From Algoriphagus algorifonticola (lineage in GTDB: Bacteria; Bacteroidota; Bacteroidia; Cytophagales; Cyclobacteriaceae): a stretch of DNA of 60,592 nt. This document shows, one piece after another, positions 35,018-43,711 of the stretch; the first letter of the stretch is position 1; every line of letters starts with the position of its first letter. The position numbers and the translations under genes are program-made. The DNA lies in the NCBI RefSeq assembly GCF_007655305.1, contig NZ_VLOG01000032.1, positions 1 through 60,592 of the forward strand, written 5' to 3'. Below the pieces are notes generated by a model, which was not told the origin of the DNA, did no database searches, and saw only the letters and a program-made list of their open reading frames with translations.

Positions 35018-35683
35018 TTATTTGTTTTGGTATAAAAATTTGGCAAAGTCTAAGAAGCTATCTAGGGCACTTTTTCCCATCAGGTCAAAAGCCAAATTGA
35101 CAGACTTCTCAATAGCGGCATCTGTTTTTTCGAATCTTGGAGAATTATCATCCAACCAATATTTCAAAACGAACAATACCTGAATCCACAAGGCCTCATC
35201 ATAGCGATCTGAAATCACAGGGCGGTTGGCGATCTCCTGTGTTTCCTTTCCCTCCATGATTATATCGCTGGCAAAATCCTTAAATTTTTCTTTAAACTCC
35301 TTCAATTCTGAAGGAATTGGATTCATAGCTTTGCTTCTGTGCTCATACAGACTCAATAAATAGGATCTATTTTTCTTAAGCTCCTCAATCCAGGTGAAGA
35401 GAAAACCGAGAAATTTTTCTCTGGCTGAATATTCTCTATACACCTCTTGAGCCTCTAACTGGCTGATGGTATCCTCAAATATCTGAACCCAGATTGCTGA
35501 TTTGATTGCATCAAAGGAGGTGAAATAAGTGTAGAAATCTGCCTCTTTCATCTTCAGTTCTTTTGCAAACTTAAAGATCGAATTAGGAGCAGTTCCATTT
35601 TCTAATACATGATTTACAAAACCTTCTAGAATTAGCTTTCTATAATCCTTCTTGTTGGTCTTTTTCACTGTTGCTGTTTCCAT
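35018..35683 (-). CDS. TetR-family transcriptional regulator
   Basis: A 221-aa regulator with an N-terminal TetR helix-turn-helix (KLILEGFVNHVLENG, then IFKFAKELKMKEADFYTYFTSFDAIKSAIW, read in parts). The C-terminal ligand domain is helical, including EALWIQVLFVLKYWLDDNSPRFEKTDAAIEKSV, which matches the Bacteroidota TetR C-terminal domain often found beside ABC1 kinases. It is the first gene of the two-gene unit with the kinase and probably regulates it. No clear operator is visible in its short upstream region. Confidence 0.83.
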   Translation of the reverse strand: METATVKKTNKKDYRKLILEGFVNHVLENGTAPNSIFKFAKELKMKEADFYTYFTSFDAIKSAIWVQIFEDTISQLEAQEVYREYSAREKFLGFLFTWIEELKKNRSYLLSLYEHRSKAMNPIPSELKEFKEKFKDFASDIIMEGKETQEIANRPVISDRYDEALWIQVLFVLKYWLDDNSPRFEKTDAAIEKSVNLAFDLMGKSALDSFLDFAKFLYQNK

Positions 35684-35744
35684 TTTTCAGGTGTAAGTAC
35701 AAAGGGTAAACACGCAAAAGTGACTTTGGGTTTAAGATATTGGC

Positions 35745-35771
35745 ATAAAAAAACCGGGAACAAGTCCCGGT
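35745..35771 (-). terminator. Terminator after hslV
   Basis: On the minus strand, stem ACCGGGA / TCCCGGT (35765-35771 with 35753-35759) is followed by seven Ts. It lies just beyond the hslV stop codon. Confidence 0.85.
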
Positions 35772-35793
35772 CAAAATTCTTAGGAGAAAATTA

Positions 35794-36336
35794 TCAGTCC
35801 CCCACTTTTTCTACCACCAGATTATGATTCGTATAAATACATACATCTGCAGCTATATGGAGACTTTCTCTCACCATTTCCTCAGCTGACAGATGGGTAG
35901 CAAATTTCTTCATTGCTCTTGCAGCTGACTGCGCAAACATGGATCCCGAACCAATAGTAGCTATTTCCATATCGGGCTCAATCACATCTCCTGTTCCAGA
36001 GATAATCAAGATATCCTCCTTATCAGCAACAATCATCATCGCTTCCAATTTGCTAAGCATTCTGTCTGTTCTCCATTCTTTGGCTAACTCAACGGCGGCT
36101 CTTTTCATATTATTGCCAAAAGCACCAAGCTTCTCTTCAAACTTCTCCAATAAGGTAAAGGCATCAGCTGTGGATCCAGCAAAACCTGTTACAATTTTCC
36201 CTCCTTGCAGTACTCTGATTTTCTTTACACTACTTTTGGCTACCGTATTTCCCAAAGTGGCCTGTCCATCTGCACCTATTACTGTTTCCCCATTGTGCCT
36301 GATAGCTACAACGGTGGTTGATTTGATTCTTTCCAT
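35794..36336 (-). CDS. hslV: ATP-dependent protease peptidase subunit HslV
   Basis: Proteolytic half of the HslUV protease. N-terminal catalytic threonine is expected at T7 (MERIKS-TTVVAIRHNG), so a six-residue propeptide must be removed. Then GADGQATLGNTV, GFAGSTADAFTLLEKFE and the closing VCIYTNHNLVVEKVG block are typical. At 180 aa it has normal length. The ATPase hslU is not in this window, so the two are not adjacent here. Monocistronic, with its own terminator. Confidence 0.95.
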   Translation of the reverse strand: MERIKSTTVVAIRHNGETVIGADGQATLGNTVAKSSVKKIRVLQGGKIVTGFAGSTADAFTLLEKFEEKLGAFGNNMKRAAVELAKEWRTDRMLSKLEAMMIVADKEDILIISGTGDVIEPDMEIATIGSGSMFAQSAARAMKKFATHLSAEEMVRESLHIAADVCIYTNHNLVVEKVGD

Positions 36337-36442
36337 GAATTAAAAGTTTTCTTGCTTATAAAGATGACTCTGCTGACTTCGAGTTTTCTTAAATCTCTCA
36401 GCGTCATCTCGAATGCCTTTCTCCAATAACCATACTAAAAGC

Positions 36443-36468
36443 AAAAAGTCCTGAAAACAGGACTTTTT
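36443..36468 (-). terminator. Terminator after pyruvate dehydrogenase E2 gene
   Basis: Stem AAAAAGTCCTG / CAGGACTTTTT with a four-base AAAA loop, 11 bp perfect. It lies 10 bases beyond the E2 stop codon on the minus strand; symmetrical T-runs make it potentially bidirectional. Confidence 0.85.
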
Positions 36469-36478
36469 GACAGATAAT

Positions 36479-38137
36479 TTATATCAATATTCTGACCGGA
36501 TCTTCCAAAAGGCCTTTTAGAGTCAATAAGAAGGCTGACCCAACTGCACCGTCAACTACTCTGTGGTCACAAGAAAGAGTCACTTTCATGATATTTCCGA
36601 TTTTCATTTGACCGTCTTTCACAATTACCGTCTCTTTGATACCTCCTACAGCTAGGATACATGCATCAGGCGGGTTAATGATAGCAGTGAACTCATCAAT
36701 GCCAAACATCCCTAAGTTGGAAATTGTGAATGTGTTACCCTCCCAATCTTTAGGCTGTAATTCTTTGTTTTTGGCTTTTCCACCCAAAGTTTTTGCCTCG
36801 TTGGAAATCTGAGATAATGACTTGCTGTCTGCAAAACGAATAACAGGAACCAAAAGTCCTTCCTCAACTGCTACCGCCATTCCAATATGGATGTGGTCAT
36901 TGTATCGGATTTTATCACCCAACCAGCTTGAGTTCACTTTAGGATGTTGACGCAAGGCTGCTGCACTTGCTTTGATCACCATGTCATTGAAGGAAATTTT
37001 CACTGGAGAAACCTCATTCATACTCTTACGAGCTTCGATGGCTTTGTCCATATTGATTTCCATAGTCAAATAGAAATGTGGTGCAGAGTATTTGCTTTCT
37101 GCAAGTCTCTTTGCAATCACTTTTCTCATTTGAGAAACTTTCTCCTCTGTGAAGCTCTCCTGACCAACCGAAGGCATTACAGCAGATGCAGAAGCAGAAG
37201 CTGCCGGAGCTGCAGTAGGAACAAAATTTTCTACATCTCTTTTGATGATTCTTCCTCCATCACCGGAACCAGCTACCTGACGGATGTCAATTCCCTTTTC
37301 TTCGGCGATTTTCTTTGCCAATGGAGATGCTTTAACACGATCTCCATCAGAAGTTACTGGAGATGGACTTGCCACAGAGCTACTGCTAGATGACTTGGAT
37401 TCTTCTGATTTTTTAGGTTCAGCAGCTTTCTTTTCTTCTTTATCCTCCTGCTTTTCCTCCTCAGGCTCATCTGATTGCTCCTGAGCTTTCAGCAGAGTTT
37501 CATAATCAGCATCTTTTGCACCAATTACAGCAATTACGCCGTCAACTGGTACACTGTCACCTTCTTCTACTCCTACATATAAAAGTGTGCCGTCTTCGTA
37601 AGACTCCAATTCCATGGTAGCCTTGTCCGTCTCCACCTCAGCGATGATTTCGCCAGATTTCACACTGTCTCCAACTTTCTTCAGCCATGCAGCGATAGTA
37701 CCTTCCTGCATAGTATCAGACATTTTCGGCATGGTAATCACCGTAGCATCTATGTTGGATGTATCTATTTTCTCCGAAGACTTTTTAGGCTTGTCTTCAG
37801 ATTTTTTCTCTTCAGTCTTTTTCTCTTCAGCTTTAGGAGCTTCTTCTTTCTTTTCATCAGAGCCTCCGTTATCCTTCAACAAGTGTTCGAAGTCTTCCCC
37901 CTTCTCCCCGATCACAGCGATGATGCCGTTTACAGGAACTGAATCTTTCTCTTTTACTCCGATATGTAAGAGCACACCTTCTTCATAGGATTCAAGCTCC
38001 ATAGTTGCTTTGTCAGTTTCTACTTCCGCCAGAATATCTCCTGGTTTTACAGAATCTCCGACTTTTTTCAACCATGCAGCGATCACACCTTCTTCCATGG
38101 TGTCGCTCATTTTTGGCATTCTTATTACTTCGGCCAT
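36479..38137 (-). CDS. aceF: Pyruvate dehydrogenase complex E2 (dihydrolipoamide acetyltransferase)
   Basis: Core enzyme that transfers acetyl groups from lipoyl arms to CoA. Two N-terminal lipoyl domains carry lipoylation lysines K43 and K172, each in ETDKATMELE. A long charged, E/K- and S-rich linker leads to the peripheral-subunit-binding domain (about 269-305, KASPLAKKIAEEKGIDIRQV). The catalytic domain ends in DHRVVDG, with H525 and D529. Length 552 aa is normal. E1 and E3 genes are not in the window. A good Bacteroidota promoter lies just upstream on the minus strand. Confidence 0.94.
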   Translation of the reverse strand: MAEVIRMPKMSDTMEEGVIAAWLKKVGDSVKPGDILAEVETDKATMELESYEEGVLLHIGVKEKDSVPVNGIIAVIGEKGEDFEHLLKDNGGSDEKKEEAPKAEEKKTEEKKSEDKPKKSSEKIDTSNIDATVITMPKMSDTMQEGTIAAWLKKVGDSVKSGEIIAEVETDKATMELESYEDGTLLYVGVEEGDSVPVDGVIAVIGAKDADYETLLKAQEQSDEPEEEKQEDKEEKKAAEPKKSEESKSSSSSSVASPSPVTSDGDRVKASPLAKKIAEEKGIDIRQVAGSGDGGRIIKRDVENFVPTAAPAASASASAVMPSVGQESFTEEKVSQMRKVIAKRLAESKYSAPHFYLTMEINMDKAIEARKSMNEVSPVKISFNDMVIKASAAALRQHPKVNSSWLGDKIRYNDHIHIGMAVAVEEGLLVPVIRFADSKSLSQISNEAKTLGGKAKNKELQPKDWEGNTFTISNLGMFGIDEFTAIINPPDACILAVGGIKETVIVKDGQMKIGNIMKVTLSCDHRVVDGAVGSAFLLTLKGLLEDPVRILI

Positions 38138-38171
38138 AGGTTATTGCGCGCTAGTTCGTTTTTAAAGTGTC

Positions 38172-38202
38172 CAAAAATAGTTTTTATAATGTCTTTATTC
38201 AA
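38172..38202 (-). promoter_or_regulatory. Candidate promoter of the E2 gene (TTG / TAnnTTTG)
   Basis: On the minus strand, TTG (38202-38200) is followed after 20 bases by TATTTTTG (38179-38172), a full match to the Bacteroidota -7 consensus TAnnTTTG at the expected spacing. It lies 35 bases before the E2 start codon. Confidence 0.6.
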
Positions 38203-38258
38203 ATTTAAAACTAGTATTTTCCCCTCTGATTGAAGCCATAGATAATACATTAAATTGT

Positions 38259-39218
38259 ATGCCTCTGATTACCCATAGCAACTACAAAAGACCTAAGTGG
38301 CTGTTTAATGGCCACTTAGAAACTATTTACCCCGCCCTTTTTCGCAAAATAGAGCTCTTAAACGGACTAAGGGAAAGAATTAAAACAGCCGATGGAGATT
38401 TTCTGGATTTGGATTGGTACAAACAAAATTCCTCCCATTTAGTCATCATCAGTCATGGTTTGGAAGGAAACAGTTCCCGTCCCTATATGTTGGGTATGGC
38501 CAAAATATTTTTCAAAAATGGCTTTGATGTGCTCACTTGGAATTATAGGGGTTGCGGAGAAGAGCTGAATAAACAGGCAATATTTTATCATTCCGGAGCA
38601 ACTTATGATTTGGATGAGGTAGTGAAGCACTCCATGCCGCAATATGATCAAATCAGTCTAATTGGTTTCAGCTTGGGAGGAAACCTTACTTTAAAGTATC
38701 TAGGAGAACAGAAAAGCAATAATCCAAAAATCAAGAATGGAGTGGCTGTTTCAGTTCCGCTTCACCTTTCATCAAGCAGCAAAAAGATATCTGAAGGCGA
38801 AAACATCCTTTACTCCAAAAGATTTCTCAAAACGCTGAGAGAAAAGGTTATGAAAAAGGCAGAAACACATCCTGAGGAAATTCCGATTCATTTTTTAAAA
38901 AACATCAAAACTCTCAGCGATTTTGATGATTATTTCACGGGACCTTTACATGGCTTCAGCGATGCAGAGGAATATTATGAGGTCAATTCATCGATCCATT
39001 TTTTGGACCAGATTGATGTTCCTACTTTGGTTTTGAATGCTAAAAATGATCCCTTCCTAAGCGAGCGTTGTTTTCCTGAAAAATTGGGAAAAAGTCTTCC
39101 AAAAGTTTATTTCGAATTCCCAAAACATGGGGGTCATGTGGGGTTTTCTTCAGGAAATAATTCAATTCCTTACTATTCTGAGCAAAGAGCATTTGAATTT
39201 ATAGGGATGGATATCTAA
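38259..39218 (+). CDS. YheT-family alpha/beta hydrolase
   Basis: A 319-aa hydrolase. The YheT family's opening RPKWLFNGHLETIYPALF is evident, then IISHGLEGNSSRPYMLG, the WNYRGCGEE turn, the nucleophile elbow GFSLGGNL, and the catalytic histidine region PKHGGHVGFSSG. Physiological substrate is unknown; relatives show esterase activity. No signal peptide. It is divergent from the E2 gene and followed 24 bases later by the SRAP gene on the same strand. Confidence 0.88.
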   Translation: MPLITHSNYKRPKWLFNGHLETIYPALFRKIELLNGLRERIKTADGDFLDLDWYKQNSSHLVIISHGLEGNSSRPYMLGMAKIFFKNGFDVLTWNYRGCGEELNKQAIFYHSGATYDLDEVVKHSMPQYDQISLIGFSLGGNLTLKYLGEQKSNNPKIKNGVAVSVPLHLSSSSKKISEGENILYSKRFLKTLREKVMKKAETHPEEIPIHFLKNIKTLSDFDDYFTGPLHGFSDAEEYYEVNSSIHFLDQIDVPTLVLNAKNDPFLSERCFPEKLGKSLPKVYFEFPKHGGHVGFSSGNNSIPYYSEQRAFEFIGMDI

Positions 39219-39241
39219 CTTCCAGCAAATTATGACAAATC

Positions 39242-39940
39242 ATGTGTGGTAGATATTCTCTAAGCAAAAGCAAAATTGAATTGGAAGAAAGGTTTCAGGC
39301 AGAAATGCTTCCTGATTTCAACCCTAGGTATAATATTGCCCCAACTCAGCTTTTGCCAGTAATTACTTCCCAAAGTCCAAAGGGATTTTCATTTTTCTAT
39401 TGGGGAATCACACCTGAATTTGGAAGAAATAAACCAGTCGCTCAAAAACTGATCAATGCAAAAGCAGAATCAGTGCATGAGAAAGTTTCTTTTAAAACCT
39501 CGTTTAAACAAAGGAGATGTCTGGTTCCTGCTGACGGCTTCTATGAATGGAAACAATTGGGAAAGAAAACCAAAATTCCCTATCGGTTTACAATGAGGGA
39601 TGATGAGTTATTTGCGTTTGCTGGAATTTGGGAAGAGTATGAAAATATCAATGGAGAAAATCACCATACTTTTTTGATTTTGACAACCTCTCCCAATGAA
39701 TTGGTTTCTGAAGTGCATGACAGAATGCCTGTCATTTTAAATCGGGAAGATGAAAAGAAATGGCTGGACTCTTATACCGAAGAAAAAGAGCTTCTTTCTA
39801 TGCTGAAGCCATATCAGGCTGAAAAAATGCTCAGCTTTACTGTTTCCCCAATGGTTAATTCAGTGAAGAATGATAGTCCGGCTATCATCAAAAGAACTTC
39901 TCCTATGGATCAATTTGGGAATTATACTCTTTTCGGGTAA
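39242..39940 (+). CDS. SOS-response-associated SRAP protein (YedK/HMCES-like)
   Basis: Protects abasic sites in single-stranded DNA by crosslinking through its N-terminal cysteine after Met removal. C2 is present (MCGRYSLS), and so are FNPRYNIAPTQ, NAKAESVHEKVSF, RCLVPADGFYEWK and the catalytic histidine of EVHDRMPVIL. Length 232 aa is normal. It is co-directional with the YheT hydrolase gene. No SOS operator was recognised upstream, so SOS control here is unproven. Confidence 0.92.
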   Translation: MCGRYSLSKSKIELEERFQAEMLPDFNPRYNIAPTQLLPVITSQSPKGFSFFYWGITPEFGRNKPVAQKLINAKAESVHEKVSFKTSFKQRRCLVPADGFYEWKQLGKKTKIPYRFTMRDDELFAFAGIWEEYENINGENHHTFLILTTSPNELVSEVHDRMPVILNREDEKKWLDSYTEEKELLSMLKPYQAEKMLSFTVSPMVNSVKNDSPAIIKRTSPMDQFGNYTLFG

Positions 39941-40061
39941 ACAAATGAGGCTTTGATGGTTTTTGTTGTAAGTGCCTAAGTCACGATATTTAGGCCTCCT
40001 TTTCAAGTATTGACCCAAATTTGCCATAATCGAGTATGACCCAAAATAACCTCTACAGGCG

Positions 40062-40229
40062 TGATTATTCTTCATACGAGATCCATTCTGCCATTTGGCA
40101 GGTCGGCATGGCGATTGAAAAAAAAGAATAATCATATGAAATGCCCATGAGAATAAATCTCACACAACTTGTCCCGTCCGCCGCGGCGGATCGGGAGGGA
40201 GATGCCCCGATAAATCGGGGTAGGGCATT
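40062..40229. repeat. Nested inverted-repeat region upstream of fabH
   Basis: A non-coding stretch with several linked hairpins. An outer 11-bp pair (TGATTATTCTT at 40062-40072 with its complement at 40124-40134) encloses CTGCCA/TGGCAG (40088-40101). A second outer pair AATGCCC/GGGCATT (40140-40146, 40223-40229) encloses a 14-base perfect palindrome TCCGCCGCGGCGGA flanked by TCCCG/CGGGA (40172-40196) and CCCCGAT/ATCGGGG (40205-40220). No T-run makes it a terminator. It fills most of the 322 bases between the SRAP and fabH genes; the rest (39941-40061) shows nothing. Confidence 0.7.
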
Positions 40230-40262
40230 CCATCTGACCACTGAAAAACAAATTATAAACAG

Positions 40263-41261
40263 ATGAAAAAATCCAGAATATTAGGTGTAGGCCATTTTGT
40301 ACCTGAGCGTGTTGTAACCAACGAAGATCTTGCAGGTATGATGGACACCAACAATCAGTGGATTGTTGAAAGAACGGGAATTCACAGCAGACACTGGTTT
40401 ACCCCAGGGGTGGACACCATCACCTCCATGTCCAAAGCTGCAACGATTAAGGCGCTTGAAAGAGCAAATGTAACTGCCGAGGAAATAGATTTTATCGTTT
40501 TTGCTACAATAACTCCCGACTATTTTATTCCAGGAAATGGCGTGTTGCTTCAACGAGAACTCAACTTTAGAGAAATCGGAGCGCTAGATATTAGAAATGC
40601 CTGTTCAGGATTTATTTATGCACTTTCCATCGCCGATCAGTTTATAAAAACCGGCATGTACAAAAAGGTTCTGGTAGTAGGCGCAGAAATCCAATCTTCT
40701 GCTTTGGATAAAAGTGATGAAGGAAGGTCAAGTTCAGTCATTTTTGCAGATGGTGCCGGTGCAGTAGTTTTAGGAGCCGTTGAATCTGATCAACCTGGAA
40801 TTCTCTCAACCCATTTGCATTCAGAAGGTAAGTATGCAGAGGAGCTCTATTGTAAAGATCCTGGAAGCAGTAGAGAAGTTAGACTCTCCCCTGAAATGTT
40901 GGAGTCTGGCAGCACTTATCTTAGAATGAACGGAAATGCTGTATTCAAACATGCTGTTGTGCGTTTTATGGAAGTAATTCAAGAGGCCTTGAGTCACAAT
41001 CAATTGGACAAATCAGCCATTGACCTCTTAGTGCCTCATCAGGCCAACTTGAGAATCAGCCAATACATTCAGCAAAAATTGGAAATGCCGGATGAGAAAG
41101 TTTTCAACAATATCATGCACATGGGCAATACTACAGCTGCAACTATACCAATTGCTTTAAGCGAAGCATGGGAACAAGGAAGAATCAAAGAGGGCGACTT
41201 GATTTGTTTGGCAGCATTTGGTTCAGGCTTTACTTGGGCTTCCGCTCTGCTACATTGGTAA
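40263..41261 (+). CDS. fabH: 3-oxoacyl-ACP synthase III (FabH-type)
   Basis: Condenses an acyl-CoA starter with malonyl-ACP. The catalytic triad is complete: C114 in IRNACSGFIYAL, H259 in LLVPHQANLR, N289 in HMGNTTAATIPIAL. The opening GVGHFVPERVVTNEDLA and DTNNQWIVERTGI are typical. It is 332 aa, normal length. Bacteroidota often carry several FabH paralogues, so this may be the primary fatty-acid enzyme or a relative with a different starter. Its stop overlaps the next start by one base (TAATG), coupling it to an unknown gene. Confidence 0.88.
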   Translation: MKKSRILGVGHFVPERVVTNEDLAGMMDTNNQWIVERTGIHSRHWFTPGVDTITSMSKAATIKALERANVTAEEIDFIVFATITPDYFIPGNGVLLQRELNFREIGALDIRNACSGFIYALSIADQFIKTGMYKKVLVVGAEIQSSALDKSDEGRSSSVIFADGAGAVVLGAVESDQPGILSTHLHSEGKYAEELYCKDPGSSREVRLSPEMLESGSTYLRMNGNAVFKHAVVRFMEVIQEALSHNQLDKSAIDLLVPHQANLRISQYIQQKLEMPDEKVFNNIMHMGNTTAATIPIALSEAWEQGRIKEGDLICLAAFGSGFTWASALLHW

Positions 41262-41812
41262 TGGATAAAAAATCAGATAAACTGGATTTGAATCTTTGGG
41301 CAGATGAACAGTTGATCCGAAGACAGAATCAGTTGAAATATCAGTTTTGGGAAGTATTTGGAGCTGTAGGAGATGAATTCCCTAAAAGTCATCTCAGTCT
41401 ATACCACAGCAAAGTCAAAGGAAAAAAATTAGCCCAAGGTCAAGACCTAATGGGTCTGCCTTATCAGGTTTTGGATATATTTCGGGATTTCAATTTGGAC
41501 GAAGGTCTAAATATCCGATTGCTCAACTGGTTTGGAAAGGGCGTATATCTTTTTGTTCTGTGTGGAAAATTTTCCCATAAAGACTGGAATCTAAAAGAGC
41601 TTGATTTTCAGAGATCTTGGACAAGCAGCCCTTGGGATTATTCTGAACTGTTACTAGAGGAGTTTTCGAAAAACGAAAACCTTAACTATATTCAATGGTT
41701 TAAAAGGCTACCTGTCTCTCCTATGCTCAGTCAAAATCAAAAAGAATGGTCAGAGGCAATAAGAAAAGTTCTAAACTCCCTTGAAGCATTTCTGGCAAAG
41801 AAGCAGAAATAG
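41261..41812 (+). CDS. Unknown protein coupled to fabH
   Basis: Start placed at 41261, where ATG overlaps the fabH stop (TAATG); the in-frame ATG at 41168 lies inside fabH and would add 31 unrelated residues. The 183-aa product has no signal peptide or membrane helix. It is rich in aromatic residues: NLWADEQLIRRQNQLKYQFW, LDIFRDFNLDEGLNIRLLNWFGKGVYLF and PWDYSELLLEEFSK (in parts). I do not recognise a family. Translational coupling hints at a role with the synthase, but this is only positional. Confidence 0.78.
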   Translation: MDKKSDKLDLNLWADEQLIRRQNQLKYQFWEVFGAVGDEFPKSHLSLYHSKVKGKKLAQGQDLMGLPYQVLDIFRDFNLDEGLNIRLLNWFGKGVYLFVLCGKFSHKDWNLKELDFQRSWTSSPWDYSELLLEEFSKNENLNYIQWFKRLPVSPMLSQNQKEWSEAIRKVLNSLEAFLAKKQK

Positions 41813-41914
41813 GTTATTTTTAAACAGGAATTCTATTTGTTCGTAGAATACTAAGAATCATTCAAATTAGTTCTCCCCGATATTTGGCTCAAGCCAGATT
41901 ATGACAAATAATTT

Positions 41915-43498
41915 ATGAGATATCTAATCATCCTCTTTCTTTTTATAAATTCTTCACTTTTTGCCCAAGAAACCGAATTAGTAAAAATTTTCAGTCCGGA
42001 TTCCAGCATCATGGCCACAGGAGTGATAAAGCAGGGTAAAAAACAGGGTTTATGGAATTATTATAATCCAAAAAATAATACCCTTCTAACTAGGGGGAAA
42101 TTTGAAAATGATCAACGTGAAGGCGTTTGGATTTCGTTTTTTCCCAATGGAAAAAAAATGTTGGAAGCAGAGTATAAAAACGGAGTTCTGTTTGGTCCTG
42201 CAGAAGTTTATGATAATGATGGGTTTCTCAAACGAAAGTTGATTTTTCAAGATAGCTTGCTGGTTGGAAAATATGTAGAGTACTATGGTAGTACAGGTCA
42301 ACCGGATTTTGTGGATCCGAAAGCAATTTTCACAGAGGGTCAATATGAAAAAGGGCAAAAATCAGGACAATGGATTTATTATTATCCTTCAAGTGAGGTT
42401 TTAAGAAGAGAGTTTTATAAAAATGGAGTTTTAGACGGGCCATTTTTTGAGTATGACGTAGATGGAAAACTATTGGTAGAAGCCACCTATTCGGATGGCA
42501 AGTTCAATGGCAAATACACTGCTTTCTCCTCTTATAATTATGTACTGGAAACAGGAGATTATAAAAAGGGTAAAAAAATAGGCCCATGGGTGAGATATTT
42601 TCCTGATACTAAAACTATTGAAGCGGAAGAATTCTACGATGAAAATGGTAATAGAGTTGGAACCTGGAAATACTATTATCTCAATAAGCGGCTTGCAAGA
42701 ATTGAGACTTATGAAAACGGTATTGCCATAGGAACATGGGAAGAATATTACCCAAATAAAAATGTTGCTAAGCGAAAAACCTATGAGCTGGGAGTTCCAG
42801 TAGGTAAATACGAAGAATTCTACGAGGATGGAAAAGTATCTGTTCAAGGCCAATATGCCAACGGAATGAAAACCGGTGTATGGAAAAGTTATTTTCCTGA
42901 TGGAGTTTTGTTTTCTATTGGAGAATATAGAAATGATGTCAAAACAGGTCTTTGGAAATACTTCAACAAAATCAGCGTATTGATAGCCGAGGGTGAGTAC
43001 GATTTGGGAATGGAAAACGGGCAATGGGTTTATTATTATGATGGCGGACAATTGAAGACAGTTGGTTCTTACAAGCTGGGTTTTGAGGATGGTATATGGG
43101 GATTATTTTATGACAATAAGCAATTGACCCAAGAGGAATTTTGGAAAGAGGGCCGTTTGTGGAATGTTTCGGAATACAAATCCTATGATGGTTCTAAATC
43201 CTATGATAAAGGAACATTAAAGGATGGAGACGGGACTAGAATTACCTACTATGTAAATGGCAAAAAAGAATCTGAGGGAGCTTATAAAGAGGGTAAGGCT
43301 GACGGTAGATGGATTTTCTTTCATGAGAATGGCAGAAAGGCTTCAGAAGGCGCAATGAAAGATGGTAAAAGAGAAGGTCCTTGGAGATATTATAATTCCG
43401 CAGGAAGGCTGGAAGATTTGATTAATTACAAAAATGATGAAATCGTAGAAGGAGACAATCGAACTCAAGATCCATCAGCTTCATTCATTCGGTTTTAA
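41915..43498 (+). CDS. Secreted MORN-variant repeat protein
   Basis: A 527-aa exported protein with signal peptide MRYLIILFLFINSSLFAQ. Nearly the whole mature part is a chain of MORN-variant (YwqK-type) repeats of roughly 23 residues. Examples are FENDQREGVWISFFPNGKK, YKNGVLFGPAEVY, YENGIAIGTWEEYYPN, YANGMKTGVWKSYFPDG and MKDGKREGPWRYYNSAG. Databases often label such repeats as antitoxins of the YwqK family, but no toxin gene is nearby, so I do not infer a toxin-antitoxin role. A structural or binding surface in the envelope is likelier. The gene is followed 42 bases later by a 56-aa gene. Confidence 0.85.
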   Translation: MRYLIILFLFINSSLFAQETELVKIFSPDSSIMATGVIKQGKKQGLWNYYNPKNNTLLTRGKFENDQREGVWISFFPNGKKMLEAEYKNGVLFGPAEVYDNDGFLKRKLIFQDSLLVGKYVEYYGSTGQPDFVDPKAIFTEGQYEKGQKSGQWIYYYPSSEVLRREFYKNGVLDGPFFEYDVDGKLLVEATYSDGKFNGKYTAFSSYNYVLETGDYKKGKKIGPWVRYFPDTKTIEAEEFYDENGNRVGTWKYYYLNKRLARIETYENGIAIGTWEEYYPNKNVAKRKTYELGVPVGKYEEFYEDGKVSVQGQYANGMKTGVWKSYFPDGVLFSIGEYRNDVKTGLWKYFNKISVLIAEGEYDLGMENGQWVYYYDGGQLKTVGSYKLGFEDGIWGLFYDNKQLTQEEFWKEGRLWNVSEYKSYDGSKSYDKGTLKDGDGTRITYYVNGKKESEGAYKEGKADGRWIFFHENGRKASEGAMKDGKREGPWRYYNSAGRLEDLINYKNDEIVEGDNRTQDPSASFIRF

Positions 43499-43540
43499 AA
43501 CCTTTTAAATCCTCACGTGTTCTACCCCTAAAGACTAGAT

Positions 43541-43711
43541 ATGTTTGGATTATTCAAGAAAAAATCAGAAGCTGAAAAACTTCAGGATTTGTACAAAAAG
43601 AAACTGGAAGAAGCTCACAAGATCTCACACTCGAATAGGACCGCTGCAGACAAATTAATGGCTGAGGCAGAGGAAATAGCGAAAAAAATCGAAAACCTCA
43701 CAAAAAATTAA
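43541..43711 (+). CDS. Small charged protein, Lacal_2735-family-like
   Basis: A 56-aa frame: MFGLFKKKSEAEKLQDLYKK at the start, ending EEIAKKIENLTKN. The opening MFGLFKKKSE and following lysine/glutamate-rich helix match the small Lacal_2735-type proteins I know from Bacteroidota, whose function is unknown to me. It is predicted to be one or two amphipathic helices. It starts 42 bases after the MORN protein gene and may share its transcript; a terminator follows at 43871. Confidence 0.78.
   Translation: MFGLFKKKSEAEKLQDLYKKKLEEAHKISHSNRTAADKLMAEAEEIAKKIENLTKN

Noticed and set aside
42470..43051. 193-aa frame on the minus strand opposite the MORN-variant gene
   Set aside because: A shadow of the repeat-rich coding strand; the repeated I/F-rich pattern mirrors the MORN repeats.
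41915..43498. Toxin-antitoxin system based on the YwqK-like repeat label
   Set aside because: The protein is secreted, over 500 aa, and no toxin gene lies beside it; the label reflects repeat similarity only.
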